Of a stretch of 64,000 nucleotides of DNA, positions 44,463 through 53,188 are shown piece after piece. A program made the position numbers and the translations under genes. Location of the stretch: contig CAZBNB010000006.1 of NCBI GenBank assembly GCA_964493245.1, positions 1-64,000 on the forward strand, in the 5' to 3' direction. This DNA comes from CAZBNB01 sp964493245 (GTDB lineage Bacteria; Pseudomonadota; Gammaproteobacteria; Legionellales; Legionellaceae). The stretch's first letter is position 1, and every line of letters begins with the position of its first letter. The notes beneath the pieces were generated by a model. It worked only from the letters and a program-made list of their open reading frames with translations, made no database searches and was not told the origin of the DNA.

Positions 44463-44917
44463 GCTTGATTCTCTCCGGATGTTTGTGTTGAATCAGTTAA
44501 AAGCCCTACTTGTTCGGCGCCTGCCTGCTTTAATAGGCTCATCGCTGTCACCACTTTACCATAAGGCACGCCCTGGTCACCTTTCACTAACACATTCAAT
44601 GCTTCTCCTGATTGACGCGCCAAAGCTAACTCTGCCGCCACACGCACCATTAAAGCCTGTGGCTCAAGTGGAACATCTGGATTTTCAGCAACATTAAGAA
44701 AATAATCGCCAGCCAAGTTCACGGAGACAATAATCGGCTCGCGATCAGCTGCTTTCAATGATTCACTGGCCGCTTTCGGCAAATCAACGGTCACACCTTG
44801 CGTCAAAATAGGCGCTGTTATCATAAAAATAACCAATAAAACCAACATCACATCGATATAAGGCACGACATTAATTTCTGCAATCGGGCTTTTTCTGACG
44901 GGCTTTTGTCGCAGCAT
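44459..44917 (-). CDS. tolR: Tol-Pal system protein TolR
   Basis: ExbD/TolR family. N-terminal cytosolic part, single helix PYIDVMLVLLVIFMITAPIL with the proton-path Asp, and a periplasmic domain. 152 residues. Works with TolQ as a stator-type motor for outer membrane constriction at division. Confidence 0.95.
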   Translation of the reverse strand: MLRQKPVRKSPIAEINVVPYIDVMLVLLVIFMITAPILTQGVTVDLPKAASESLKAADREPIIVSVNLAGDYFLNVAENPDVPLEPQALMVRVAAELALARQSGEALNVLVKGDQGVPYGKVVTAMSLLKQAGAEQVGLLTDSTQTSGENQA

Positions 44918-44920
44918 GGG

Positions 44921-45604
44921 TTAACCTCTACCTGTTTGTTGTGCTTGCTCAGCAATCAACGCAACCAACTCTTCTTGAAATAAGTCGTAACGATTAAGCA
45001 AACTGTTTGCACTGGTTGAGTAACGATTATAAGCAATGACCGCTGGAATCGCTGTGAATAGGCCCAAGGCTGTGGCAACCAAGGCTTCAGAGATACCCGG
45101 TGCAACCATCGCAATCGTTGCTTGCTGCGCCTGTCCCAAAGCTTGAAATGACGTCATGATCCCCCAAACCGTGCCAAACAGCCCAACATAAGGTGCCAAA
45201 GATCCAACAGAAGCAAATACCGGTAAATGCTGCTCGAGTCGCTCTGCTTCTTTAGCATGGCTGATTTGCATCACCCGTTGAATCGGCTCTAGCATGGTGT
45301 TCCCTAGATGCCGAACACGCATAAATTCCTTAAATCCTGAATGGAAAATAGCCGCTAAACCATGTCGATCTTCAACGTTAGAATCAATTTCAGCAAAGAG
45401 CTTACTTAAATCAGAACTCCCCCAAAAACGGCGGCTAAAGCTATCATATTGCTGTTTTTTTTGTTTAAAAAACCAAGCACGTTGTAAAATCAGTGTCCAA
45501 GAGAAAATAGACGCTGCCATCAACAATAACATCACCGATTTAACAACAAAGCTTGCTTGAATAAAATATCCAATCACACTGGCATGGCTACCCATTTCAA
45601 CCAC
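44921..45604 (-). CDS. tolQ: Tol-Pal system protein TolQ
   Basis: MotA/TolQ/ExbB family with three membrane helices: about residues 15-38, ASVGSLAPYVGLFGTVWGIM (near 130-150) and the following EALVATALGLFTAIPAVIAYN. 227 residues. Overlaps ybgC by 8 bp and precedes tolR by 3 bp. Confidence 0.95.
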   Translation of the reverse strand: MVEMGSHASVIGYFIQASFVVKSVMLLLMAASIFSWTLILQRAWFFKQKKQQYDSFSRRFWGSSDLSKLFAEIDSNVEDRHGLAAIFHSGFKEFMRVRHLGNTMLEPIQRVMQISHAKEAERLEQHLPVFASVGSLAPYVGLFGTVWGIMTSFQALGQAQQATIAMVAPGISEALVATALGLFTAIPAVIAYNRYSTSANSLLNRYDLFQEELVALIAEQAQQTGRG

Positions 45605-46004
45605 TCTCCTTTTCTGTTTGCAAAAATTCTTTAGGCATTCTTTTCGGTTTCAAACGACCATCAACGACAACAACTTGGAGATTGGCCTCCGCAATGAGCT
45701 TATCTTCCTGATTTCTCATGGTTTGATGAATAAAAAGCGAACATCCCTTGATTGCTGTTACGATCGCCGTAACGTGTAACAAATCATCTAAACGCGCGGG
45801 AAAATGATAGCGAACCTGTAAATCCCGAATGGCGAAATATGTATCATAAGTTGCCATCGTAGTCAAAGTAATTCCATGATTTCGCAGCATTTCTGTGCGA
45901 CAACGTTCAAAAAAATAAACATAATTGCCATGGTAGATAATACCCATGAAATCTGTATCTTCTGCGTATACTCGAAAATCAACCACATGCTCTTTATTCA
46001 GCAT
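45597..46004 (-). CDS. ybgC: Acyl-CoA thioesterase YbgC
   Basis: Hot-dog fold thioesterase, usual first gene of the tol-pal operon. RVYAEDTDFMGIIYHGNYVYFFE contains the catalytic Asp of the Y-x-D-T-D-x-x-G motif; REC-type RCRTEMLRNHGI follows. 135 residues when started at the ATG at 46004, which overlaps the ruvB stop by 11 bp. Confidence 0.93.
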   Translation of the reverse strand: MLNKEHVVDFRVYAEDTDFMGIIYHGNYVYFFERCRTEMLRNHGITLTTMATYDTYFAIRDLQVRYHFPARLDDLLHVTAIVTAIKGCSLFIHQTMRNQEDKLIAEANLQVVVVDGRLKPKRMPKEFLQTEKESG

Positions 46005-47004
46005 TTTCAACAACCAAGCCAAAATGTTGATAAGCCAAAGGCGTTGCTGTACGCCCTCTGGCAGTACGCATTAAAAACCCTTGCTGAATTAAAAAAGGCT
46101 CAATCACATCTTCAATGGTACCTTTTTCTTCACCAATCGCCGCCGCCAAACTATCCACACCAACCGGACCACCGGAAAATCGCTCAATAATGGCCAACAA
46201 TAATTTTCTATCCATCACATCAAATCCATGATGGTCAACATGCAACATATCGAGAGCAGCAGCAGCCGTATCAGCCGAAATCACACCATCAGCCTTGACC
46301 TCAGCATAATCGCGGACACGGCGTAATAAGCGATTGGCAATTCTTGGGGTGCCTCTGGCGCGTTTTGCAATGGCTTGAGCGCCTTCTGGCTCTGTATCAA
46401 CCTGGAGTAAATGTGCCGAACGACTCACAATTTGAGTGAGTGTATCAACCGTGTAAAATTCTAAGCGCTGCACGATACCAAAACGGTCACGCAATGGTGA
46501 GGTTAAGGACCCAGCTCGCGTGGTTGCGCCCACTAAGGTGAAAGGAGGTAATTCTAATTTAATCGAGCGCGCAGAAGGCCCTTCACCAATCATAATATCC
46601 AACTTATAATCTTCCATAGCAGGATAAAGTATTTCTTCGATAACCGGACTTAAGCGGTGAATTTCATCAATAAACAGAACATCATTTGCTTGTAAATTGG
46701 TTAAGATAGCAGCAATGTCACCAGCGCGCTCTAATACAGGGCCAGAAGTTTGTCGCAAATTGACATTCATTTCGTGTGCAATAATGTTTGCTAAGGTAGT
46801 TTTCCCCAATCCAGGTGGTCCAAAAATAAGTACGTGATCGAGCGCCTCTTTGCGTTTAGTGGCCGCATCGATAAAAATACGCATTTGCTCACGAACTTCA
46901 TCTTGCCCAATATATTCATCCAAACTTAAAGGACGAATCGCTCGATCTATCGCTTCTTCGGTTGGCACTGCTTGCATACTAATTAAACGATCACTTTCTA
47001 GCAT
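45994..47004 (-). CDS. ruvB: Holliday junction helicase RuvB
   Basis: AAA+ motor for branch migration. Walker A IFGPPGLGKTTLA, Walker B DVLFIDEIHRL, sensor VGATTRAGSLTSPLRDRFG, and a C-terminal winged helix FLMRTARGRTATPLAY. 336 residues. ruvA and ruvC, usually just upstream, are absent here; ygfX and sdhE precede it instead. Confidence 0.97.
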   Translation of the reverse strand: MLESDRLISMQAVPTEEAIDRAIRPLSLDEYIGQDEVREQMRIFIDAATKRKEALDHVLIFGPPGLGKTTLANIIAHEMNVNLRQTSGPVLERAGDIAAILTNLQANDVLFIDEIHRLSPVIEEILYPAMEDYKLDIMIGEGPSARSIKLELPPFTLVGATTRAGSLTSPLRDRFGIVQRLEFYTVDTLTQIVSRSAHLLQVDTEPEGAQAIAKRARGTPRIANRLLRRVRDYAEVKADGVISADTAAAALDMLHVDHHGFDVMDRKLLLAIIERFSGGPVGVDSLAAAIGEEKGTIEDVIEPFLIQQGFLMRTARGRTATPLAYQHFGLVVENAE

Positions 47005-47094
47005 AAGAATAGGAAAATAGATGACGAGTTATACGATGTTAACACAACTTAATCCCTGATTGCGACGGAGATATACGCAAGGTATATAACCAAA

Positions 47095-47520
47095 CTAGCA
47101 TTTTGAAAGAACATATAAGGTTTTTAAATCATTGAGTGCTAATTGATCATGAAAAATCACACAATAACGTTTATAACGTGGGGAGGAAAAACAACATAAT
47201 GTAAAAAAACCGGCATCTAGACAAATGCGAACATCGGTATAGGTTTTAAACTCACCGTCTGTTGTGATAAGTAAACAAGCGCCCTCACGCCAAAGGCAGG
47301 CTTGTAAATCAGGATGTGGTTTTTGCTTACGAATGATCGAACACAAACTGAAAAACACACCCGCTGACATCATAAGGCAACAAAACCAACCATAATGCAC
47401 CTGATAAAGCGCAACCAAACACATTGCATGTAACGCGACACTCAAACGCACATAATCAAGCGATGGTTTTAAGTTAATTGACAGATTGGATAAGCTTGAC
47501 ACAATATTGACTCGTTGCAT
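47095..47520 (-). CDS. YgfX/CptA-like membrane protein
   Basis: 141 residues with two hydrophobic segments at about 25-60 (LSVALHAMCLVALYQV; WFCCLMMSAGVFFSLCSII) and a C-terminal strand-rich part containing YKRYCVIFHDQL. Position directly after sdhE with 47-bp overlap is the standard sdhE-ygfX arrangement. It is low in recognisable motifs, as is typical of the family. In E. coli the pair has been described as a toxin-antitoxin system and as a flavinylation module. Confidence 0.65.
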   Translation of the reverse strand: MQRVNIVSSLSNLSINLKPSLDYVRLSVALHAMCLVALYQVHYGWFCCLMMSAGVFFSLCSIIRKQKPHPDLQACLWREGACLLITTDGEFKTYTDVRICLDAGFFTLCCFSSPRYKRYCVIFHDQLALNDLKTLYVLSKC

Positions 47521-47719
47521 CGGGAGGTATTTGATAATCCATTAACCACGCATATAAATCGGGATCAGAAGCATGCAAAAACGTTTCTAATAACGCATAA
47601 TCTTCTTCTGACAACGTATCCAGGGATTGTGCCAAAAAACGGTTGAGCAACAAATCTAACTCTAACATGCCCCGCCGACAACACCAGGTTAATTTTGATT
47701 TTTTTTGTACTGACAACAT
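47474..47719 (-). CDS. sdhE: FAD assembly factor SdhE
   Basis: 81 residues. The RGMLELD motif (CCRRGMLELDLLLNRFL) required for flavinylation of succinate dehydrogenase is intact. LLETFLHASDPDLYAWLMD is the conserved second half. Divergent from ygfZ, with about 50 bp between likely starts. Confidence 0.93.
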   Translation of the reverse strand: MLSVQKKSKLTWCCRRGMLELDLLLNRFLAQSLDTLSEEDYALLETFLHASDPDLYAWLMDYQIPPDATSQYCVKLIQSVN

Positions 47720-47772
47720 AATTAATGTATATTCAAAGCAATTTAATTGACCTACATTATCACAGCTATCTC

Positions 47773-48729
47773 ATGCCCACAATAAATCAACGCGATTTTC
47801 CTTGTACAGAAACAATCGAAGCAGCTTTACATCTTGAATCTGGGAAAGCCTATTTTTGCACCCTCGATCAGCACGCTATTCTTGAAGTATCGGGTGAAAA
47901 AGCAGCGGAATTTTTACAAGGGCAATTAACCTGTAACATAGAAGAAATCAATGCGCACACGATGCGTCGTGGCGCCCTTTGTAATCTCAAAGGGCGTATC
48001 TTAGCTTTGATGGACATTGTGTATTGGCAAAATCGATTTTTTTTAATTTTACCTCGTGATTTATTAGACACCACCCGTCAGGCTTTGTTGAAAGTTGCTT
48101 TGTTTTCACGCGTCACTTTAACCCCTCTTTCATCTTACAATATTTACGGATTATTGGGCGATAAAACCAACCTTGTACTCAATGATGGTGTTGCTATACC
48201 TGAGGTTATACACGGTGTATCTGCCAGTGATAGCCGATTTTGTTATCGATTGAACGACCAATCTGCTGTTTTTATTACACCGCAATCACTGGTCACACAG
48301 ACTTGTAATCTGATTGAAAAAACATGTGGTGAATTCACGTGGCATACGGCGCAATTAAAACAAGGCACCCCAAGCATTTACCCTCATTCTCGCGGATTAT
48401 TTTTACCACATCATTTGGGTTTACAGCATACTTCCGTGCTCAGTTTCGAGAAAGGATGCTACAAAGGGCAGGAAATTATTGCCCGAATGCATTATCGCGC
48501 AAAAATAAAACACACACCAAAACTCATTTTGATTCGAAACACAAAAGATTTTTTCTGCGGCCAAAAAATATACCACGCGGAAACCCGCTTGGAAATCGGT
48601 GAAATCATTGATTTTTCACCGATCAACCAAACACAATCACTGCTGCTCATCAGCACAACACAACCAGCATCACAAGCTGTTTTTTTTGAGCAGGAAGAAA
48701 ATAATATTGCTTTGCCAATTCTTTTTTAA
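47773..48729 (+). CDS. ygfZ: tRNA-modifying/folate-binding protein YgfZ
   Basis: COG0354 family, folate-binding protein assisting iron-sulfur enzymes. Key motif KGCYKGQEIIARMHYRAKIK (family KGCYxGQE) is present near residue 235. FLQGQLTCNIEEI and RRGALCNLKGRILALM are N-terminal marks. I place the start at 47773 (MPTINQRDF) because an upstream ATG at 47725 would leave only 5 bp to the divergent sdhE gene; that longer form cannot be excluded. Confidence 0.85.
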   Translation: MPTINQRDFPCTETIEAALHLESGKAYFCTLDQHAILEVSGEKAAEFLQGQLTCNIEEINAHTMRRGALCNLKGRILALMDIVYWQNRFFLILPRDLLDTTRQALLKVALFSRVTLTPLSSYNIYGLLGDKTNLVLNDGVAIPEVIHGVSASDSRFCYRLNDQSAVFITPQSLVTQTCNLIEKTCGEFTWHTAQLKQGTPSIYPHSRGLFLPHHLGLQHTSVLSFEKGCYKGQEIIARMHYRAKIKHTPKLILIRNTKDFFCGQKIYHAETRLEIGEIIDFSPINQTQSLLLISTTQPASQAVFFEQEENNIALPILF

Positions 48730-48779
48730 CTTTAATTGTGATAAAATCTACATGTTGTTTAATTTTTAGATAAATATAT

Positions 48780-50087
48780 ATGAGTAAATTCAAATATGAA
48801 CAGGGACGATCTGCGCCCACAATCCATGTCTATAGTCTTGATTACGATGGCTGTCTAGACACCGAACAGTCTCAAGATAACTTTATAAAAAAAGTCATGA
48901 ATGATTGCTTTCAAAATCGCCACTGCAACGCAATCTTTTTTGGTATTGATTCTTTAAGACAATTTATTTATACAGACATATACAATGCTGCGAATAATGC
49001 CGAAGCTCACAATAATAAATATATCAGCTGTTCTGAATTAATTAATGATCTTCCCAAAAAAATCGCAAAAGCGATTAAACAAACGTTTAAAGAATCAAGA
49101 GCAATCAGTGTTAAAACGATACGAATATTGAATTCAGATATTTATAACCAATTAGAAACTGGCACAACGTTACAACACATGACCAATCAAAATTGTGAAA
49201 AGTTTTTGCATCCAGAAAAATTTTTGACGCCTGTTAATCTTGATATAACAGACAGTGAAACAGGTGAAATGGTTTCTACCTATACTCAAGATGAATTTGA
49301 TGATTGGTTAGACAGGGTAAATCACGAATGTCAAATCAAAAGCATCGATATCGATACGTATTTGAAAGAGCGGGGAACAAGCTCTGAACAACTTGATAAT
49401 CATATTGATTATCGAAAAAAATTTAATGAAATGTTTCATATTACAGAAATAAATCAAAAAGGTGAGGAAGTCACTCTTCTTTCATTGGATCGCCCCTGCA
49501 CATATGGAAAAGAAAATCTCAATTGTGGCAACAGCGTTCATTGTGCGGATTTATCTAAAGTAATCAGCCTTTATGATTTAGTGCATTACATTCGAAATAG
49601 AACAGAAGAACATTGTCGCTTTTATGAATTTGATGATCGTTTGGATATTCTAGAGGATAAAGAACGGGCATGCGAGGAATGTCCTGGTTTTCTTCCTGCA
49701 AACACCTCTTTTTTAGCTGTTGAATGGAACAGTGATGATGACTTTGATCCCACACAGGTATCATCTAGAAAAATCATCTATGGGGATAGCAATGCTTTTG
49801 TTAATAACAATTTTGAACAGGATATACGCGAAGCGGTGCTAGAAACAATCATACCGGAACTCAAAAATGAGGGGACCGTTCACGTCAGTTTTAAAACCGC
49901 GGTAAACGCATTATCCAACATTTACACAAAAGTTAAAGAGAGAGCAGCAGCGGAAAAAGCGGCAGTAACATTAAAATGCTCAGCAAATTACGATGTAGCA
50001 ATGTATCCAAAAAAGTCGAAATTTGAAATAACAGCAGGGAGCGCATTTTCATTACACAAATCGAACTTTTCTTTTAATTCGAATTAA
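48780..50087 (+). CDS. HAD-like orphan protein
   Basis: 435 residues. Near the N-terminus, IHVYSLDYDGCLDTEQ (15-30) is a good HAD motif I (Asp21, Asp23) at the end of a hydrophobic strand, so a phosphatase-type fold is likely. Other HAD motifs are not clear. The protein is acidic and cysteine-containing (CEECPGFLP). The C-terminus ends in SFSLHKSNFSFNSN-like polar sequence (AFSLHKSNFSFNS). No signal peptide. Similar motif-I-bearing orphans exist among Legionella proteins. The stop codon lies exactly at the edge of a family C element. Confidence 0.6.
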   Translation: MSKFKYEQGRSAPTIHVYSLDYDGCLDTEQSQDNFIKKVMNDCFQNRHCNAIFFGIDSLRQFIYTDIYNAANNAEAHNNKYISCSELINDLPKKIAKAIKQTFKESRAISVKTIRILNSDIYNQLETGTTLQHMTNQNCEKFLHPEKFLTPVNLDITDSETGEMVSTYTQDEFDDWLDRVNHECQIKSIDIDTYLKERGTSSEQLDNHIDYRKKFNEMFHITEINQKGEEVTLLSLDRPCTYGKENLNCGNSVHCADLSKVISLYDLVHYIRNRTEEHCRFYEFDDRLDILEDKERACEECPGFLPANTSFLAVEWNSDDDFDPTQVSSRKIIYGDSNAFVNNNFEQDIREAVLETIIPELKNEGTVHVSFKTAVNALSNIYTKVKERAAAEKAAVTLKCSANYDVAMYPKKSKFEITAGSAFSLHKSNFSFNSN

Positions 50088-50247
50088 GGCGTGTCATCAA
50101 TTAGTTTTTCGAGGCGAAAATTGAGATAATTTAGCGCAAATTTTAGTTTGAATGAGGCGAATAGCGAGCCCTATTTAACGAATTCGAACTAAAATTTGCG
50201 CAAATTAGCTCGGTTTTAGGTCGAAAAAACTAATTGATGACACGCCC
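50087..50247. repeat. Family C inverted-repeat element, copy 2
   Basis: 161 bp, almost identical to 29508-29668, flanked by TA (50085-50086 and 50248-50249). Its first base completes the TAA stop of the HAD-like gene. Removing the element and one TA would leave TAG, also a stop, so the protein end is unchanged by the insertion. Confidence 0.88.
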
Positions 50248-50294
50248 TAGAGTTGTAATTGTTCACAACTGTTGACGGATTACGTGAGATCTGC

Positions 50295-50927
50295 TTACAA
50301 ATACATCAATATTTTTTGTAGATCTTCGTATGACTTTTTTTTGTCCTTGGCGTTTCGTAAAAGATATGCGGGATGATAACTGATCAGCACTGGGGTATCT
50401 TGGTAGGTGAACATCTGTTGACGTAAATGACCCAAACTGGCTGTCGATCCAGACAGAAATTGTCCTGCAAACCGCCCCAATCCGAGTATCAATTTTGGCT
50501 TAATGATTTGAATTTGTGCGGCAAGAAAAGCTTGGCACTGCTGAATTTCGTTTATTTGTGGATCACGGTTATTCGGTGGACGGCATTTTAAAACATTGGC
50601 GATATAAACATCATCACCGTTTAAACCAATGCTATGTAACATTTTATTTAACAAAGCCCCCGCTTTACCAACAAAAGGGAGACCTTGTTGATCTTCATGA
50701 AAGCCTGGCGCTTCACCGACTATCATAAAGCGTGCTTCGGGATTGCCTCTTGCAAAAACCGTGTGCGTACGTGATTGATGTAGCGGGCAACGTACACATT
50801 GTGCAACTTCTTGTTGCAATTGTGTCAACAACAATGAGCTTTCGTTGACTGTCTGTGGTTCACGCAACTTCCATGGCGTAATGCCCATTTGCTGTAAATA
50901 ACGGTTGCGCAAACCCAGACTCCCCAA
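50295..50927 (-). CDS. Uracil-DNA glycosylase, family 4/5 type
   Basis: 210 residues. Motif 1 FMIVGEAPGFHEDQQGLPFVG and motif 3 LISYHPAYLLRN are characteristic of the thermostable-type glycosylases. The four iron-sulfur cysteines are in QCVRCPLH, VLKCRPP and IQQCQAF. Removes uracil from DNA. Starts at TTG 50927, one base after the frr stop; ATG 50888 would cut into the conserved YLQQMGI region start, so the longer form is kept. Confidence 0.9.
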   Translation of the reverse strand: MGSLGLRNRYLQQMGITPWKLREPQTVNESSLLLTQLQQEVAQCVRCPLHQSRTHTVFARGNPEARFMIVGEAPGFHEDQQGLPFVGKAGALLNKMLHSIGLNGDDVYIANVLKCRPPNNRDPQINEIQQCQAFLAAQIQIIKPKLILGLGRFAGQFLSGSTASLGHLRQQMFTYQDTPVLISYHPAYLLRNAKDKKKSYEDLQKILMYL

Positions 50928-51476
50928 TTAAATTTCCATTAAATCCTTTTCTTTGTGCTCCAATAACACATCAACTTCTGCAATGTATTTATCTGTGAGC
51001 TTCTGAATCACGTCGCCACCACGTCTTTCGTCATCTTCTGAAATTTCTTTTGATTCTTTGAGCTGTGTGTTCGCATCTCGCCGAATATTACGAATACTAA
51101 CACGACCTTGTTCTGCTTCCGCACGCACCACACGAATCATTTCTTTTCGTCGCTCTTCGTTCAGAGCAGGCATAGGCACACGAATAGCCACACCAGAGTT
51201 TGCTGGATTTAATCCTAAATCTGAAGTCAAAATTGCTTTTTCGATAGCTGGAATCATTGCTTTGTCGTACGGTGTTACCAATAAAGTACGTGCATCATTC
51301 GCGGTCACATTCGCCACTTGATTAATCGGCATCATGCTTCCATAATAATCAACTTGAACGTGGTCTAGCAAACTTGCATGTGCTCTACCTGTTCTAATTT
51401 TTGTCATTTCGTGATGCAGTGACTCAACTGCTTTTTTCATTTTCTTTTCGGCTTCAAGCTTAATTTGTTCAAACAT
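50928..51476 (-). CDS. frr: Ribosome recycling factor
   Basis: Splits post-termination ribosomes with EF-G. KIRTGRAHASLLDHVQVDYYG and RKEMIRVVRAEAEQGRVSIRNIRRDAN-type sequence (ERRKEMIRVVRAEAEQGRVS) are diagnostic. The ATG at 51476 is chosen because GGGAG is six bases before it; it overlaps the pyrH end by 8 bp. 182 residues. Confidence 0.97.
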   Translation of the reverse strand: MFEQIKLEAEKKMKKAVESLHHEMTKIRTGRAHASLLDHVQVDYYGSMMPINQVANVTANDARTLLVTPYDKAMIPAIEKAILTSDLGLNPANSGVAIRVPMPALNEERRKEMIRVVRAEAEQGRVSIRNIRRDANTQLKESKEISEDDERRGGDVIQKLTDKYIAEVDVLLEHKEKDLMEI

Positions 51477-52206
51477 GCTCATCTCCCACCACGGTTCCAA
51501 CTTGCTCACCTAAAACAATTTTTTTCAATGCATTAGGGGCTGCCATATCAAATACTTGTAATGGCATATGTTGCTCCTGACATAAACAAATAGCTGTCAA
51601 ATCCATCACATTCAATCCTTGATTCAGCACATCACGATATGTCAAAAATTCATAACGCTTTGCATCTGGATTTTTCACAGGATCACTTGAATAAATACCA
51701 TCAACTTTTGTGGCTTTCAGAACAATATCAGCGCCGACTTCAATAGCACGGAGACAGGCCGCTGTATCGGTTGTAAAGAAAGGATTGCCGGTTCCGGCAG
51801 CAAAAATAACCACTTGGCCATTACGCAAGTGCGTGATGGCTTTGCGTCGATGATATGAATCAACAACGCCCATCATAGGAATAGCAGACATGATACGAGC
51901 GGGTAAATCAATACGCTCTAATGCATCACGCAACGCCAATGCATTCATCACCGTTGCCAACATTCCCATATGATCACCCGTCACACGACCAAGACCGGCA
52001 GCGGAAAGTGCTTTACCACGAAATAAATTTCCACCACCGATGACCAAACCGACTTCTACGCCCATTTGTATCAATTCAGCAACATCACGTGCAATGGTAT
52101 CCAACACAGCGGGATCAATACCGAATTGGGCCTTACCCATTAAGGCTTCTCCGCTACACTTTAAGAGGATGCGCTTGTATTTTAACTTGGTCGTGTCAAT
52201 ACTCAT
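51469..52206 (-). CDS. pyrH: Uridylate kinase
   Basis: Bacterial UMP kinase of the amino acid kinase fold. RILLKCSGEALMG at the N-terminus, GLVIGGGNLFRG, GLGRVTGDHMGMLATVMNAL and VVIFAAGTGNPFFTTDTAA are all conserved. 245 residues. Overlaps tsf by 4 bp. Confidence 0.97.
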   Translation of the reverse strand: MSIDTTKLKYKRILLKCSGEALMGKAQFGIDPAVLDTIARDVAELIQMGVEVGLVIGGGNLFRGKALSAAGLGRVTGDHMGMLATVMNALALRDALERIDLPARIMSAIPMMGVVDSYHRRKAITHLRNGQVVIFAAGTGNPFFTTDTAACLRAIEVGADIVLKATKVDGIYSSDPVKNPDAKRYEFLTYRDVLNQGLNVMDLTAICLCQEQHMPLQVFDMAAPNALKKIVLGEQVGTVVGDEHV

Positions 52207-53087
52207 GATGTTTCACGTACTTGAGCCATCACTTCATCGACAAAATTATCTACTTTCTTTTCGATACCTTCACCCACTTCAAAGCGAACGAATGCTTGTA
52301 CTTCGGCATTTTTTTGCTTCAATAGTTGACCTACTTTAACAGAAGGATCTTTCACAAACGGTTGGCCAGTTAAGCTTACTTCATCAACAAACTTACTAAT
52401 ACGACCTTCTACCATTTTATCAATGATATCTTGTGGCTTGCCACTGTCGCGTGCCTGTGCTGAAAATATTTCGCGTTCATTTTCAATTGCTTCCGCAGAA
52501 ACTTGTTCACGAGAAACAACGATTGGACGACTGGCTGCAACATGCATAGCCAAATCTTTTGCCAGGCTTTCTTCACCTTGCTTCAATGATACCAGCACGC
52601 CAATACGACCACTGTGCAAATAAGCACCTGTCACGCCATCCGTATAAACTTGTTCCAAACGACGTAATTTGATATTTTCGCCAATTTTTGCGACTAATTG
52701 TTGTCTTGCTTGTTCAACAGTCAGATCCGATCCAACCAACAATTGTGTTAACAACTGGTCAACTGAATCAACTTTCGTTTGCAGCGCTGTTTCGGCAGCT
52801 TGGTTAGCAAATGTCGTGAAGTTTTCGTCTCTGGCCACAAAGTCGGTTTCACTGTTGATTTCTAACATCACAGCATGGCGACCATCTTGTGAGCGAGCAA
52901 TCACGATCACGCCTTCTGCTGCGACTCGATCTGCTTTTTTATCTGCTTTTGCTTGACCTGCTTTACGCATTTCAGTGATAGCTTCATCGATATCACCATT
53001 GGTCATAATCAAAAACTTTTTGCACTCCATCATTCCCGCGCCTGTACGCTCACGAAGCTGCATAACCATTGAAGCACTAATAGACAT
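52203..53087 (-). CDS. tsf: Elongation factor Ts
   Basis: Nucleotide exchange factor for EF-Tu. LRERTGAGMMECKKFL is the TDFV-adjacent N-terminal module; NSETDFVARDENF is the TDFVAR core that contacts EF-Tu. Start at ATG 53087 with AGGAA upstream; a longer frame is rejected. 294 residues. Confidence 0.97.
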   Translation of the reverse strand: MSISASMVMQLRERTGAGMMECKKFLIMTNGDIDEAITEMRKAGQAKADKKADRVAAEGVIVIARSQDGRHAVMLEINSETDFVARDENFTTFANQAAETALQTKVDSVDQLLTQLLVGSDLTVEQARQQLVAKIGENIKLRRLEQVYTDGVTGAYLHSGRIGVLVSLKQGEESLAKDLAMHVAASRPIVVSREQVSAEAIENEREIFSAQARDSGKPQDIIDKMVEGRISKFVDEVSLTGQPFVKDPSVKVGQLLKQKNAEVQAFVRFEVGEGIEKKVDNFVDEVMAQVRETS

Positions 53088-53188
53088 AGTTAAATTCCTA
53101 AAAAATGTACTAGATGACTTTGAGCGTCTAGGCAATGATGTTATTTATACCATCGCCTACACACTCAAAAAACAATTAAAGACACTGT

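Noticed and set aside
47095..47719. sdhE-ygfX considered as a toxin-antitoxin pair in the hunt
   Set aside because: The pair is widespread and the SdhE flavinylation motif is intact, so it is an ordinary housekeeping pair here.
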